Virus record (IMG/VR): IMGVR_UViG_3300042731_004073
Coordinates: 1-38,812 of that record
From: a virus
DNA: 38,812 bases
Direction: 5' to 3' (one strand)
Part shown: piece by piece, positions 19,701 through 27,157 of the stretch
Layout: each line of letters starts with the position of its first letter
How positions within the stretch are numbered: position 1 is the stretch's first letter
Made by a program: the position numbers and the translations under genes
Notes under the pieces: generated by a model
Seen by the model: the letters and a program-made list of their open reading frames with translations, nothing else
Databases searched by the model: none
What the model was told of the DNA's origin: nothing

Positions 19701-22700
19701 CAGAAAAGAAGCTCTTAAACAATTAATCGAAAGAGTTAACGCTATAATGACTCAATACGTTGTTGTTGATGAATTTGATATTTCGCCGTTAATGCAAACT
19801 GATCCAATTCCTAGTAAATTTACAAATTTATGGGATACCGAAATAGAAAGCGAAAGTTTACTTAGATTTATCGGCACAGCTAAAATTGAGCAAGCAAAAC
19901 TTACACCTACTATTGTAGATGGTACTATTACTGATGTTACTGTAACAAATTCTGGCAGAGGTTACATTGATAGTAATTACACTAGCGGCAATACAAGACA
20001 CGGTCCTACTGTTTCAATTGAAGGAACAGGAACAGGTGCAGAAATCAAAACGTACATTAATAATTTAGGACAAATTACAAATGTCGAAATTATTAACGGC
20101 GGCAAAAATTATCTAGATAACACTACGCTTATTGTTCGTCCGTTTAGTGTTCTTGTGAAAAACGACAGTGACATCGGCGGGTTTTGGGCAGTTTACAATT
20201 GGATTAGTAGTACAGGCGAATGGTTTAGAAATTATATACAGGATTACGATGTAACAGACTATTGGAATTATCAAGATTGGTACGCCGAAGGATACAGTAG
20301 CGAAACAGCAATAGACTTTGTTATTAAAGGCGCATATGCACTAGACGAAACACCTGATGTAATTGGTAATGTTGTAAAGATTGAAAATATAGGCACAGGT
20401 GGTTGGTTGTTATTAGAAAAGATTGACAGTCAAGAATTTGTTGATTATACGGTTAATTATAAAACTATAGGCCGTCAAAACGGAACAATACAGTTTAGCA
20501 GCCAATTATATCAAAGCGATAACTTTGGTTACGACAAACAAATTTATGATACTAGTTTTTATGATAGAGAACCTAGTGAAGAAATTAGAATTATTTTAAA
20601 AACTTTAGAATCTAATATTTTTGTTGATCAATTAGAAGTAGAATGGAATAAATTATTCTTTAGCAGTGTTCGTTATGCTATAAGTGAGCAAGTTGACGTA
20701 GATTGGATTTTTAAATCAAGTTTTGTTACAGCAAAACACAATGTTGGAGAATTACAACAAAAAGTTACATATCAAAATGACAATTTGGTAAATTATCAAC
20801 AATACATTGAAGAAGTAAAACCATATAGTACAAAAATTAGAGAATATGTTAGTGCTTATGAAAAAGTTGAACCTACAGAAACAAGTATTACTGATTTTGA
20901 TTTACCGCCTAGCTATGATTCTATTGTAGGTAAAGTAATACCAGAAGCAATTAAATTTATAAATAATGAATTTACAAATATTGAATCAGATGTATATCAG
21001 TATCCAAAAAGACATTGGTTGGATAACGTTGGTTTTGAAATTAAAGAATTTGTTATTTTTAATGGTGGTAAAGGATATACAAATACTGCCAATGTTACTG
21101 TTAGCGGTGGCGGCGGTCCTACATTAGAAGGGTTTGCATATTTAGGCGGTAGTAGTATACAGTTTATCGATGTTGATACTACCGGAGCAAAATATTATAA
21201 CACTCCAACTGTAACTATAAACGGTAGTTTGAAAGACGATGGCGAAGATGCAATTGTTTACGCTATCATTGGAAACAATCTTGTGCGTAATACACATATG
21301 CGCATGAAGTTTGACAGAGTATCGGGCAACTATTTGTTTACTACTTTAGACGAAACTGAAACATTTTTAGGCAATGGCGGTTTGACAGAGTTTAATCTCA
21401 AATGGCCAGTAAGTACACGTAGTGCAGATATTTCAATTATTGTTGATGGAGTAGACCAGCTTATTAGCGATTTTGTTGTTTCAAATGAATTAGACAAAAC
21501 CCGCAGTTTTGAAAGATATACAGGTAGAATAACATTTACAACAGCACCGGCAAACAATGCAGAAGTTGTAATAAATTACAAAAAGTCAACCGACTTGCTT
21601 ACAGCAGCAGACAGAATCAATTTCTTTTATAATCCTACAACAGGCATGCCAGGCAAAGACCTTGCACAGTTGATGGACGGTGTTGATTACGGCGGTGTTC
21701 AAATGGACAGCATTGGTTTTGGTGAAAACAAAGGATTTGAGTTACAGCCGTTTGGTGTAGATTTTGATACATTTGATATAAACAATGAAGATGAAATAAT
21801 TGTTTTAGATGGAAGTACACAAACAGTAAAATTAAGTTCTGTCTTAGAAGCAGGTATTACGTACAACGTGTACTTAAATAACGTTCGTATTGACGATCCT
21901 GCATATGATGGAGTTACAGAACTAAAAAATCCTAATGCAAAAATGATTTCGCCAGTTGGAGACGGTATTACAGATACAATTTTCTTAGACAGCGATGTAA
22001 TTGATACACAGCTAGACGATATAGTTGTTGTAAGAAAAGAAACTAGCGATGGTAGTTTTACTCCAGAAAGCACAGCTTTCGATGTAAGTTTAAAAGGCGG
22101 CACATTTGAAACTTCAACTGCAACTGGTATCGATGCTGGAGAAATTATAGTTGACGGAGACGGGTTTGTCACTGAAACTACCTCAAAAGGTCCTGAAGAA
22201 GAAGTTCCGGGACAAGTATTAGACACAGTTGATATTCAAGTATACAATAGAACAACAGACGGACAAGGAATGATTGCTGTCCGTAACTATATTACAGATG
22301 GGACAACGTTAGAATATAAGTTCGAATCGTACGCACAAACTAACGAAACTCTTATTGTTAGATTAGGCAGTGAAATTCTTGATAATAGTGACTTGAATAT
22401 AGATTGGATTAATAAAACTATTTCGTCAATCGATAGTAGTGTATTTAGTGAAGGTCAAAATTTAAATATTTTGACTATTGGAGCTAATGGAGTTGACATT
22501 ATTGATAGTGATAATATTGTTGCCGACGGTGTTACTTTATATTATGAAATTCCAGTTAAGTTTTCTGATAACATGAGTTCGTTTGTAACAGTAAATGGAC
22601 AATTTAGAGAAGAATTAGTAGATTATGGTTTTAACACAAATGACAGAGGTTTTGTAACTTTAGAATTTCCAACAAAATTGCCAGCAGGGGCTATAATTGG

Positions 22701-24501
22701 CTATACTATCTATGATGGAAAAATAAATCAATTTAGTCGAATGGTTATTGACAGTAGTATGACTACCGATGGTATTAACAAAGTTCATAGATTTGATAAT
22801 GACATATCTTTACCAGTGATAAGAAAGCCACTGGCACAAAATATACTTGTGCAAAGACAAGAAGGAAATAAATTCTTAAATCCTGGATATAGAAAATCAT
22901 ATACCATGACTGTATCACGTGTATATGATATAGATGCCTGGCAATTTGACAATCAAAGATTATTAGATACAAGTGATTTTGTAGTCTATATAAATTACGA
23001 AATAATTGACAGAAATGATTTTACATATGATCCTGTAAATGGACGTATTATTATTACAAAAGAAAATATTGGTAGTCCTGGTGATTATTTAGAAATATTT
23101 GTTATTAAAGATGCAGAATATTATTTTATTAATACAACTTTAGAAATAATAAATGGCGATGCAATTGATGATCCAAATACTGGCGATGTAGTTGATTTTA
23201 GACTAACTGATGATAGCACAGTAGTATCTGCAACAATTGAAAGTTTCACAAGAAATAATGGTGTTTTAAATCTTGAATTACAAGGATACGTTAGAGAATT
23301 ATTTAATTTACAAAGTGCCGACGACACTCCACCTGTTGTAGCAAGTGTCGACTTTGGAAGTGACAGAGATAGTACACAAGCAACTTTAGGTAAAATTAGT
23401 TTAAAAGAAACTGATGTATTAGTTTTAAAAGAAGCACCTGGGGATTGGGAAACAGTCGACATTTATGTATTCAGTAATCACGATATAAACGAATTTGAAA
23501 GAAATAGTTATAATGTAATTTGGAATACAACTGAAGCACCAGAAGGTACAACGGAATATATCAACAAAAATTTACTAAGTAAAGGATATATTTCACTTCA
23601 AAAACCTGCAGTAAGTGCAAACTACGTTTGGATCTTTAAGAATGGTTTAATATTGACACCTGAAGTTGATTACAAGATTTCAAGTGACAAACAAGGTATA
23701 CAGTTATATGAAAAAGTATTACCATCTGATACATTAGATGTGTTACAATTTGCTGCCCCAATTAGTAAGCCTAAATTTGGATATAGAATTTTTAAAGATA
23801 TGCTCAACAGATATCACTTTAAGCGTCTAAACAGAGATAATGAATATGAATTACAGCAGCCTTTAAATTATTATGATCAAGTTATTCAATTAAAAGATTC
23901 GACTGGTATACAAGCACCTAATGATGAGTCTAATTTACCTGGTGTAATATGGATTGACAAAGAACGCATCGAATATTTTGCAGTAGATGGTAATTTATTG
24001 CGTAAATTACGCAGAGGTACACTGGGTACAGGGATAAAAGAAATTCATCCTGTAAATTCAAAAGTTGTAGGACAAGGTATCGAAGAAAATATTCCATATA
24101 AAGACGAAGTACAAAAAACTGTGTTTATTGGAGATAGCAGTTCAAAACAATTTTTGCTTGATTTTATACCAAATAGTGTAAATGAAATTGATGTTTTCTT
24201 AGGCGGTGTTAGGTTAAGAAAAGACAACGTTGTAGAATTTGACAAAACTAAAGACCAAGATTCTCCACAGGCCGATATAACATTTGCACCAGAATATACA
24301 ATTGAACAAATTGTTTGGGGAGATAATATTGTAACTGCATTGTATCTAGCCGATTATATCGATCCTCCTGCAGACGGCACAAGAATAGAAATAGTAAGAA
24401 GAACAGGTAAAATTTGGAATGATCCTGGAAAATCAATAGCAGATAGTGAAAATCAAATTGCTAAATTTATAACAGACAAAACAATATCGCTACCCCGATA
24501 A
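10741..24501 (+). CDS. Giant 4586-residue baseplate/virion structural protein (gp7 position)
   Basis: One uninterrupted frame encodes a protein of roughly half a megadalton. The N-terminus (SLLPRYFRSDANKKFIGSTL; ADYLDILGQISAFGGN; NFREYYWLPNGPQ) matches the large structural protein that follows gp6 in marine T4-like phages, where T4 has the wedge initiator gp7 (about 1032 residues). Recognisable parts are: a cupredoxin-like beta domain (about 165-300, with YRGQKYRFVVDTPGHPFGIA); a core with FGDHAPVETAWRRSSDYPFA (about 1265-1285); four CBM-like modules (about 1464-2417); a seven-blade FG-type propeller (about 2141-2680); two Gly-rich beta domains with GRGY/GGKGY motifs (about 3073-3125 and 3441-3490); and a C-terminal block with WIDKERIEYF (about 4403). 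No signal peptide or catalytic motif was seen. I infer a peripheral baseplate scaffold with surface-binding modules. The gp7 equivalence is positional. Confidence 0.75.
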   Translation: MAYDKNQNEYPVPGRDDSKKTNSSLLPRYFRSDANKKFIGSTLDQLTSPGVVEKINGFVGRRESKAVKINDSFIADVSKQREDYQFEPYTVIQDEIGNITYNADYLDILGQISAFGGNVENHDKIFAQEFYAWNPHINFDKFTNFREYYWLPNGPQEVPIKGQSKEVVSTYKVTLVEDDDNQAFVFSPDGVTRNKILKLYRGQKYRFVVDTPGHPFGIALSRLKKVPYSDSTGYLDNLYLDGVNIIDESKNTVVNKTDLVEEGFVEKGVLEFTVPTNAPDNLYYISQNDIDTSGNLNIFDIEENTEIDVENEIIGKTYYTTSDGWPLSNGMKVYFQGTVTPEKYAEGLYYVEGVGESIQLVSASDLQVPAIFTQDTQVPFDVNGFDRVPFGDAKSFAGTKDYICINRSDKSRNPWARYNRWTHRTVIEKSAEINNQPIEIPQELRAKRPIIEFDANLRLFNHGNQAKNDVDLVDTFTQDVFSTIEGSIGYNVDGIDLVEGMRVLFTADPDSLVNGKIFQVNVIRHNNRDQLSLTETIDTDPSLNDTILIKDGVENAGRMFWYNGQEWIAAQDKTGLNQAPKFDLFDTNGNSVGDDTVYDSTEFTGNRIFSYRVGEGSNDNELGFPLTYKNFVNIGDIVFDFSLLNSTYNYKINGVFDTIDSDVLYLQKYENNTITYENAWRKADIKSRQYVIRKYTGEDTTNNFPIDVYDNSAELTDLVVQVFVNNEFKYEGTDYDFVNINNTKFVAFENSIEFSDIVVIKTHSNTKKNKNGYYEIPHNLERNPLNENITEFTLGEVNDHVEGIVAEIVSSKQKDFEGAQPGVGNLRDLGNLTRFGRKFVQHSGPLNIPMYNIVSKKANVVKSIRYASNEYQKFKRKFIQLATDNSFNGTVKQQVDSIFKTLNEDKTENMNFYSTDMAGTGGSVEIQYEVLDNRLKVYALNQVFNKNTISNKAVYVYLNDEQLIHNYDYEFTDTGFIEFITDLNNGDIIKIFEYTNTEGSFIPPTPTKIGMYPAYKPEIFYDNTYQTDFDENGNTVENTGPTNVIRGHDGSIIIAFNDYRDNLILEFEKRIYNNLKTEYNTDIFDIYDIVGGFSRNTDITNADINNIIITDFIKWLDVARIADYTENRYTESGNTFTYNYSLSTNIANQKLPGFWRGVYIQAYDTDRPHTHPWEMLGFSSEPKWWQEVYGPAPYTSNNLILWTDLQNGTVREPGKPVKVNSKFVRTNLLNHIPVNENGQLLSPLESGYVNNFSFARQNNLEYVFGDHAPVETAWRRSSDYPFALLLAMLLLRPAHTMGIGLDRSRINRDKVGNLVYSNTNKRIKLDNILFPQLDKSITSGFLNYISNYINTDTEFTYSQYVSDIKNIKNKLGFKLAGFANKDKLKLVLDSKTPLNQGNVFVPFENYNIQFRTSSPQEVITYSGVVIEKVARGYKLTGYDKEQPYFFYNPAQELANDPFVRVGGISESFVKWAENKTLVAGKIVNYNDVYYRVKVNHTTSSVFEQDKYARLPSLPQTGGTGAFFRKKFSLTAKKLNYGTVFNQEQDLVDFLLGYENYLKNKGFTFDFYNNQTEAIENWKLAAKEFLFWTTQNWAASSSITLSPAANNLQFSKEYFVVDNIFNSFYGFPILDQNSQKIKDKFMNLYRDNNNQFNLSSDTNGIYMIKLPVIQKEHVVFVDNNTVFNDTLYSPNTGYRQDRLKVVGYRTDEWNGGFDIPGFIYDDAKVTEWETYKDYNVGDIVKFKEFYYTAAISHSGTENFNYNLWNQLREKPSSKLVPNWEYKTNQFADFYDLDSDNFDSEQQRLAQHLIGYQKRNYLSNIIQDDISQYKFYQGFIQDKGTTNSVTKLFDKLGSANKDSIELFEEWAIRVGQYGAVTSFDEVEFKLDEKQFRIEPQLIELVSQVDNSRTDLVYQYPRKDVYIAPTNYDTGFLPTLNVSEEYTKTAGYVKLDQINFITKQQIDVLSLDIDSVDIGSYIWVPQDGISWNVYKHVVSNNSVHSIEKTDLGFKVYFISPITFTEDTIIGLNNINDEINGFYIATNIQANMVIGENSSKILPNIEIETDTPITETFIDLSDSTLGIVSEFNSRRVSQPEDINEILKQFDLDENDRFWIDNVENNQSATYDSSVIRQSIQNITAPEESSYEFGRSVSASYNNTIMAVGAPDIGLNGKVYVYTRSSESLNYNLTQTLEPLPQYHNNGDFGSSVAVTKNGQYLFVGAPTASEVKSRYKGVLDPLETYLAGDIVSSKGTLWKAKNDVTVESSTINLDSQDWEQVRKITSDPDADAMAYSNQGVIYVYEKLIDNSFDLVEIICSSQPATDEKFGYGIKVVSPGDFDHNLFVRSFANNGRVYILKNGGQSAVNDFIYNIDERYRGEWQTVSKYIENEIVTYANNMYQANQTVFPGNPWNPTLWNQLDDFVDYTGYVPNNLSDTTDILNEDSSGFGLATDVGITFDISGNGEVLALSAILNGYEYRVAIYKKENGRFVYSQNIDSPIDDEQFGYSISLNDLGNKLAISAPNSNANGILNGQVYVYTLQNQQFELDQNLFSPSNVKNNYFGRYVKLDGDKLAVTSRAGDTTFDYEFDNGELVFDNDATKIVDKIEGNNQVYIFETLGNKFVYAEKLYTVVDTTDANYSYGYLNRNHLYLVSPSLPLDAILQDSTNNKGLIQDYRADINETAWKINDSVKSYINLSQIKGAWLYDNKTKDLITYLDYIDPIQGRIAGPAEQELSYKLYYDPAVYNSGSTNTGSRDLWGSNQVGKLWWNLDTIKWYNPYQGDLQYKSNTWNRIVEGFSVDIYEWVESEYIPSEWDTLADTTAGLAEGISGTSLYGDETYVFANSYDSVTGQPVPKYYFWVKSKTTLPNTYGRKISALDVENLIANPESQGYRFINMFDGKTFALHNVRNLVKDSDTVLHIDYYINDNTENNIHSEYQLLTEGLASSKPNSDIVNKWIDSLVGYNLQNKQLPDTSLSIARRYGILNTPNQSMFVNRKEALKQLIERVNAIMTQYVVVDEFDISPLMQTDPIPSKFTNLWDTEIESESLLRFIGTAKIEQAKLTPTIVDGTITDVTVTNSGRGYIDSNYTSGNTRHGPTVSIEGTGTGAEIKTYINNLGQITNVEIINGGKNYLDNTTLIVRPFSVLVKNDSDIGGFWAVYNWISSTGEWFRNYIQDYDVTDYWNYQDWYAEGYSSETAIDFVIKGAYALDETPDVIGNVVKIENIGTGGWLLLEKIDSQEFVDYTVNYKTIGRQNGTIQFSSQLYQSDNFGYDKQIYDTSFYDREPSEEIRIILKTLESNIFVDQLEVEWNKLFFSSVRYAISEQVDVDWIFKSSFVTAKHNVGELQQKVTYQNDNLVNYQQYIEEVKPYSTKIREYVSAYEKVEPTETSITDFDLPPSYDSIVGKVIPEAIKFINNEFTNIESDVYQYPKRHWLDNVGFEIKEFVIFNGGKGYTNTANVTVSGGGGPTLEGFAYLGGSSIQFIDVDTTGAKYYNTPTVTINGSLKDDGEDAIVYAIIGNNLVRNTHMRMKFDRVSGNYLFTTLDETETFLGNGGLTEFNLKWPVSTRSADISIIVDGVDQLISDFVVSNELDKTRSFERYTGRITFTTAPANNAEVVINYKKSTDLLTAADRINFFYNPTTGMPGKDLAQLMDGVDYGGVQMDSIGFGENKGFELQPFGVDFDTFDINNEDEIIVLDGSTQTVKLSSVLEAGITYNVYLNNVRIDDPAYDGVTELKNPNAKMISPVGDGITDTIFLDSDVIDTQLDDIVVVRKETSDGSFTPESTAFDVSLKGGTFETSTATGIDAGEIIVDGDGFVTETTSKGPEEEVPGQVLDTVDIQVYNRTTDGQGMIAVRNYITDGTTLEYKFESYAQTNETLIVRLGSEILDNSDLNIDWINKTISSIDSSVFSEGQNLNILTIGANGVDIIDSDNIVADGVTLYYEIPVKFSDNMSSFVTVNGQFREELVDYGFNTNDRGFVTLEFPTKLPAGAIIGYTIYDGKINQFSRMVIDSSMTTDGINKVHRFDNDISLPVIRKPLAQNILVQRQEGNKFLNPGYRKSYTMTVSRVYDIDAWQFDNQRLLDTSDFVVYINYEIIDRNDFTYDPVNGRIIITKENIGSPGDYLEIFVIKDAEYYFINTTLEIINGDAIDDPNTGDVVDFRLTDDSTVVSATIESFTRNNGVLNLELQGYVRELFNLQSADDTPPVVASVDFGSDRDSTQATLGKISLKETDVLVLKEAPGDWETVDIYVFSNHDINEFERNSYNVIWNTTEAPEGTTEYINKNLLSKGYISLQKPAVSANYVWIFKNGLILTPEVDYKISSDKQGIQLYEKVLPSDTLDVLQFAAPISKPKFGYRIFKDMLNRYHFKRLNRDNEYELQQPLNYYDQVIQLKDSTGIQAPNDESNLPGVIWIDKERIEYFAVDGNLLRKLRRGTLGTGIKEIHPVNSKVVGQGIEENIPYKDEVQKTVFIGDSSSKQFLLDFIPNSVNEIDVFLGGVRLRKDNVVEFDKTKDQDSPQADITFAPEYTIEQIVWGDNIVTALYLADYIDPPADGTRIEIVRRTGKIWNDPGKSIADSENQIAKFITDKTISLPR
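15130..17990 (+). repeat. Four carbohydrate-binding-module-like repeats encoded in the giant gene
   Basis: Four segments share the pattern Y/L-x-x-G-x-I-V-x-(5)-Y/W-x-A, mostly followed by W/Y and a short acidic or basic end. They are LVAGKIVNYNDVYYRVKV (about residues 1475-1495), YNVGDIVKFKEFYYTAAI (about 1731-1748), YLAGDIVSSKGTLWKAKN (about 2234-2251) and YIENEIVTYANNMYQANQ (about 2378-2395). Copies two to four end with W-N-Q-L or W-E-Q-V. This is the layout of CBM5/12-type (chitin-binding-like) small beta domains often found in phage tail proteins. The last two copies sit inside the propeller region. Confidence 0.5.
17161..18720 (+). repeat. Seven FG-type beta-propeller repeats encoded in the giant gene
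   Basis: Seven blades start with FG (YG in the last) at residues about 2144, 2200, 2321, 2441, 2498, 2555 and 2634. Examples are EFGRSVSASYNNTIMAVGAP, QFGYSISLNDLGNKLAISAP and DFGSSVAVTKNGQYLFVGAP; several continue to G-x-VYVY. Uninterrupted blades are 56-57 residues apart. The two intervals of about 120 residues each contain one CBM-like insert. The pattern matches FG-GAP/integrin-alpha-type propellers, though the calcium-binding loops are not the canonical DxDxDG. Confidence 0.6.
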
Positions 24502-24504
24502 ATA
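24498..24504 (+). promoter_or_regulatory. T4-type late promoter overlapping the stop of the giant gene
   Basis: ATAAATA contains the TAA stop codon of the giant gene (24499-24501). Transcription would start near 24510, just before AGGAACGGA (24511-24519), the ribosome binding region of the gene at 24528. The downstream context TAAATACAATATAGGA closely resembles TAAATACATTATAGGAG at the first late promoter. Confidence 0.6.
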
Positions 24505-24527
24505 CAATATAGGAACGGAATAAAATT

Positions 24528-25130
24528 ATGATTAATGAACAAAGTGGCGTACATATAGAAGGACACATTAAAATACACAATCCAGAATCTGGACACGTAT
24601 TTGTTAATAAGCGTAATGCTATTCATTATGAAAATATGAGTATCAGTCTTGCTGAAAGTTTAGGCAATGCTGGCGAAGGTTTCATTTATGAAATGGCATT
24701 TGGTAATGGTGGCACAAGTGTTGATCCGACAGGTATTATTACATATCTTACACCTAATAGCACTGGAACAAATGCAAGTTTGTATAATCAAACTTACATG
24801 AAAGTTGTTGACGACCGTTCCGTTAACAACGTTGATCCACAGCGTAATAAGATAGAAACCCGCCACGTTACAGGTACAAATTATACAGACATTGTCGTAA
24901 GTTGTTTACTAGATTACGGTGAACCAGACGGACAAGATGCTTTTGACACTGCAACTGATACTGAAAATCAATATGTATTTGATGAGTTAGGTTTAAAGGG
25001 TTATGCAGCAGACGGCAATGGTAGATTGCTTACACATGTAATTTTCCATCCTGTACAAAAATCATTAAACAGACTTATTCAAATTGATTATACTGTAAGA
25101 GTACAAAGTTTGAGTGGGGGTAACAGCTAA
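24528..25130 (+). CDS. Conserved virion structural protein of marine T4-like phages
   Basis: This 200-residue protein starts MINEQSGVHIEGHIKIHNPE and continues with NKRNAIHYENMSISLAESL, GFIYEMAFGNGGTSVDPTGI (about residues 52-71) and a C-terminal block LLTHVIFHPVQKSLNRLIQI. I recognise this sequence type from structural proteins located before the fibre genes in cyanophage-like genomes, but know of no assigned biochemical role. Composition is beta-rich and soluble, with no catalytic motif, membrane helix or signal peptide. Its place between the giant wedge protein and the fibres, with its own late promoter, suggests a connector between baseplate periphery and fibres. That is an inference. Its stop overlaps the first fibre start by one base (TAATG). 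Confidence 0.6.
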   Translation: MINEQSGVHIEGHIKIHNPESGHVFVNKRNAIHYENMSISLAESLGNAGEGFIYEMAFGNGGTSVDPTGIITYLTPNSTGTNASLYNQTYMKVVDDRSVNNVDPQRNKIETRHVTGTNYTDIVVSCLLDYGEPDGQDAFDTATDTENQYVFDELGLKGYAADGNGRLLTHVIFHPVQKSLNRLIQIDYTVRVQSLSGGNS

Positions 25131-27157
25131 TGGCATATCAAGTTCCGTTCACAGACCAAGCAAACAAAGGCGAGATAGTAGTAGAAGATGGAGCCCCAAA
25201 TACTGAAACAAGTATGACATTACCGGGTCGCTTATCGACAGACTATGGTTTAGCTGTAAATACAAATTTTTTACATTTGTTAGAAAACTTTGCAAATGCA
25301 AGTCCTCCTGCAAATCCAGTTGAAGGGCAACTATGGTATGATACAACAACTGAAGTAGATCAATTAAAAATTTATGATGGCACAAATTGGGTTGCAGCAG
25401 GCGGCTTGAAAAAAGGTAGCTTTGAACCAGATATTTCAAACAGTGTAAAAGGCGATCTTTGGGTCAATACTAGTACAAGTCAACTGTATCTATATACAGG
25501 AAGCGGATGGTTACTGGTTGGTCCAAACTATATAGATGGTAACAAAAGTGGAGCTCTTGTAGAAGAAATTCCTGATACAGCTGGAAATATAAGAACTGTT
25601 GTAATTAACTATATCGAAAATATACCAGTAACAATTTATACGAGGGTTGAATTTTCACCTAAGACACCTTTTGCTGGATATAGCAGCAGTGTGCCATTGA
25701 AAGTTGGAGTAAACTTTAACAAATCGTTGGATGCTAAATTTAATGGCACAGCTACTCTTGCTGAAAATTTATTAATCGGTGGAGCCTCTGTTCCTACAAC
25801 AACGGTAATGAGAAACAACGTTGTAAATCAAGTTACAGAAAAATTACAAATAAAAGCCAATCAAGGTATTGAAATTGGTAATGCAAAAACATTGAGTTTA
25901 CTAGTAGAAGGTAATAATGGTATTATAGAAAATACTATACCCGGTGCACCTATTGATTTACGTGTTAATAATAATGGCACATTTACTATTCCAATCAGAG
26001 TAAAAAGTAATACTAATATTGGTATTAATAATTTAAATCCAACTGAAAGTTTAGACGTTGTTGGAAATATAAAAACTGATAGCAATATAAATGTTGCCGG
26101 AACAACACAAAGTAATGATCCTACTACAGGTGCTATAACAACAGCAGGCGGCCTAGGTGTTGCTAAAAACTTAAATATCGGAGGCAACTTTTTAGTTGAA
26201 GGAAATTCAACAGTTCAAAACATTTTACCAGATCAAGCCAATGTAAGAAATATTGGTTCAAGTGTATTGCCATTTGATACACTTTATGCAAATCGAATTA
26301 CAGGTAATTTAACAGGCAACGTTACTGGTAACGTTAGCGGTACAGCTGGTAGCACAGGAAAATTAAACAGTACAACAACGTTTGGAATGACAGGCCACAT
26401 TACCGCAGGCAGTTTTACGTTTGATGGCCAAACAGGCGGCAATGTAAAAACTTTTGCTACACTAGCTTCGCCTTCAATAATTTCAGATCAAACTGCTGCA
26501 AGTTCTATTAATAAAGTTACAGACACATTATTAGTAAATCAAGGAGGAGTCCTTGTAAGTGCTACTCCTAATCAACTAATAGGTGCATTGGAAGTCCTTC
26601 CTATAGGAACAATTACTATGTTTGGAGGAACAACAGCACCAGAGGGGTGGTTTATTTGCGACGGCCTTCCGCAAGATAGGAATACGTACATTGAATTAGC
26701 AAATAAAATAGGGTGGGTCCCGGCTGATCCTGAAACTCATTTTTATGGTACTGTAACAGATCCTGTAAACGAATTTACTATTCCTGATTTACGTGGTGTA
26801 TTTCCTACAATGGCAACCGATGTGTCAAGTAGAGGTCTAGCCACATTAGGAAGTAATGCAATTACAAATGATAGTTTAGAATTAGGCAGTAGAGGCGGCG
26901 AAGAAGAAGTCACAATCACTCAAGAAAACTTGCCTGATCACACACACGATTTACAAGATGGAGATGACAATCAATATTATGCAACATCAACTGGCACTTA
27001 CACAGGAACTGGAAGCGTAAGCGGAAATGGAGATACTGCCGGAACTGGTACACGTTTATTAAACAGCGGCGGTATGATTGATGTAACAAATTCTCCATTG
27101 AATATTTTAAACCCATATTTGGCACTTAACTTTATCATTTATCACGGAGTATCGTAA
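25130..27157 (+). CDS. Tail fibre 1 with C-terminal phage tail collar domain
   Basis: This 675-residue fibre has an N-terminal block shared with the next two genes (NFLHLLENFANAS, EGQLWYDTTTE, LKIYDGTNWVAAGG, then GDLWVNTSTSQLYLYTGSGW ending LLVGPNYI). The middle carries fibrous beta motifs such as GNLTGNVTGNVSGTAGST. The C-terminus is a tail collar domain: LPIGTITMFGGTTAPEGWFI (about residues 489-508), FTIPDLRGVFP (about 547), then LPDHTHDLQDGD (about 600), whose H-x-H resembles the metal-binding histidines of T4 gp12-type tips. The protein ends NPYLALNFIIYHG. It is probably a trimeric receptor-binding fibre on the baseplate; the collar end would contact the host surface. Confidence 0.82.
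   Translation: MAYQVPFTDQANKGEIVVEDGAPNTETSMTLPGRLSTDYGLAVNTNFLHLLENFANASPPANPVEGQLWYDTTTEVDQLKIYDGTNWVAAGGLKKGSFEPDISNSVKGDLWVNTSTSQLYLYTGSGWLLVGPNYIDGNKSGALVEEIPDTAGNIRTVVINYIENIPVTIYTRVEFSPKTPFAGYSSSVPLKVGVNFNKSLDAKFNGTATLAENLLIGGASVPTTTVMRNNVVNQVTEKLQIKANQGIEIGNAKTLSLLVEGNNGIIENTIPGAPIDLRVNNNGTFTIPIRVKSNTNIGINNLNPTESLDVVGNIKTDSNINVAGTTQSNDPTTGAITTAGGLGVAKNLNIGGNFLVEGNSTVQNILPDQANVRNIGSSVLPFDTLYANRITGNLTGNVTGNVSGTAGSTGKLNSTTTFGMTGHITAGSFTFDGQTGGNVKTFATLASPSIISDQTAASSINKVTDTLLVNQGGVLVSATPNQLIGALEVLPIGTITMFGGTTAPEGWFICDGLPQDRNTYIELANKIGWVPADPETHFYGTVTDPVNEFTIPDLRGVFPTMATDVSSRGLATLGSNAITNDSLELGSRGGEEEVTITQENLPDHTHDLQDGDDNQYYATSTGTYTGTGSVSGNGDTAGTGTRLLNSGGMIDVTNSPLNILNPYLALNFIIYHGVS

Noticed and set aside
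21699-22226. Minus-strand open frame inside the giant gene
   Set aside because: Its Ser/Pro/Ile-rich composition is typical of an antisense shadow, and no ribosome binding site or promoter is evident.
26310-26345. Short DNA repeat in tail fibre 1 as a mobile or regulatory repeat
   Set aside because: It encodes the common fibrous TGNVTGNVSG protein repeat and needs no other explanation.
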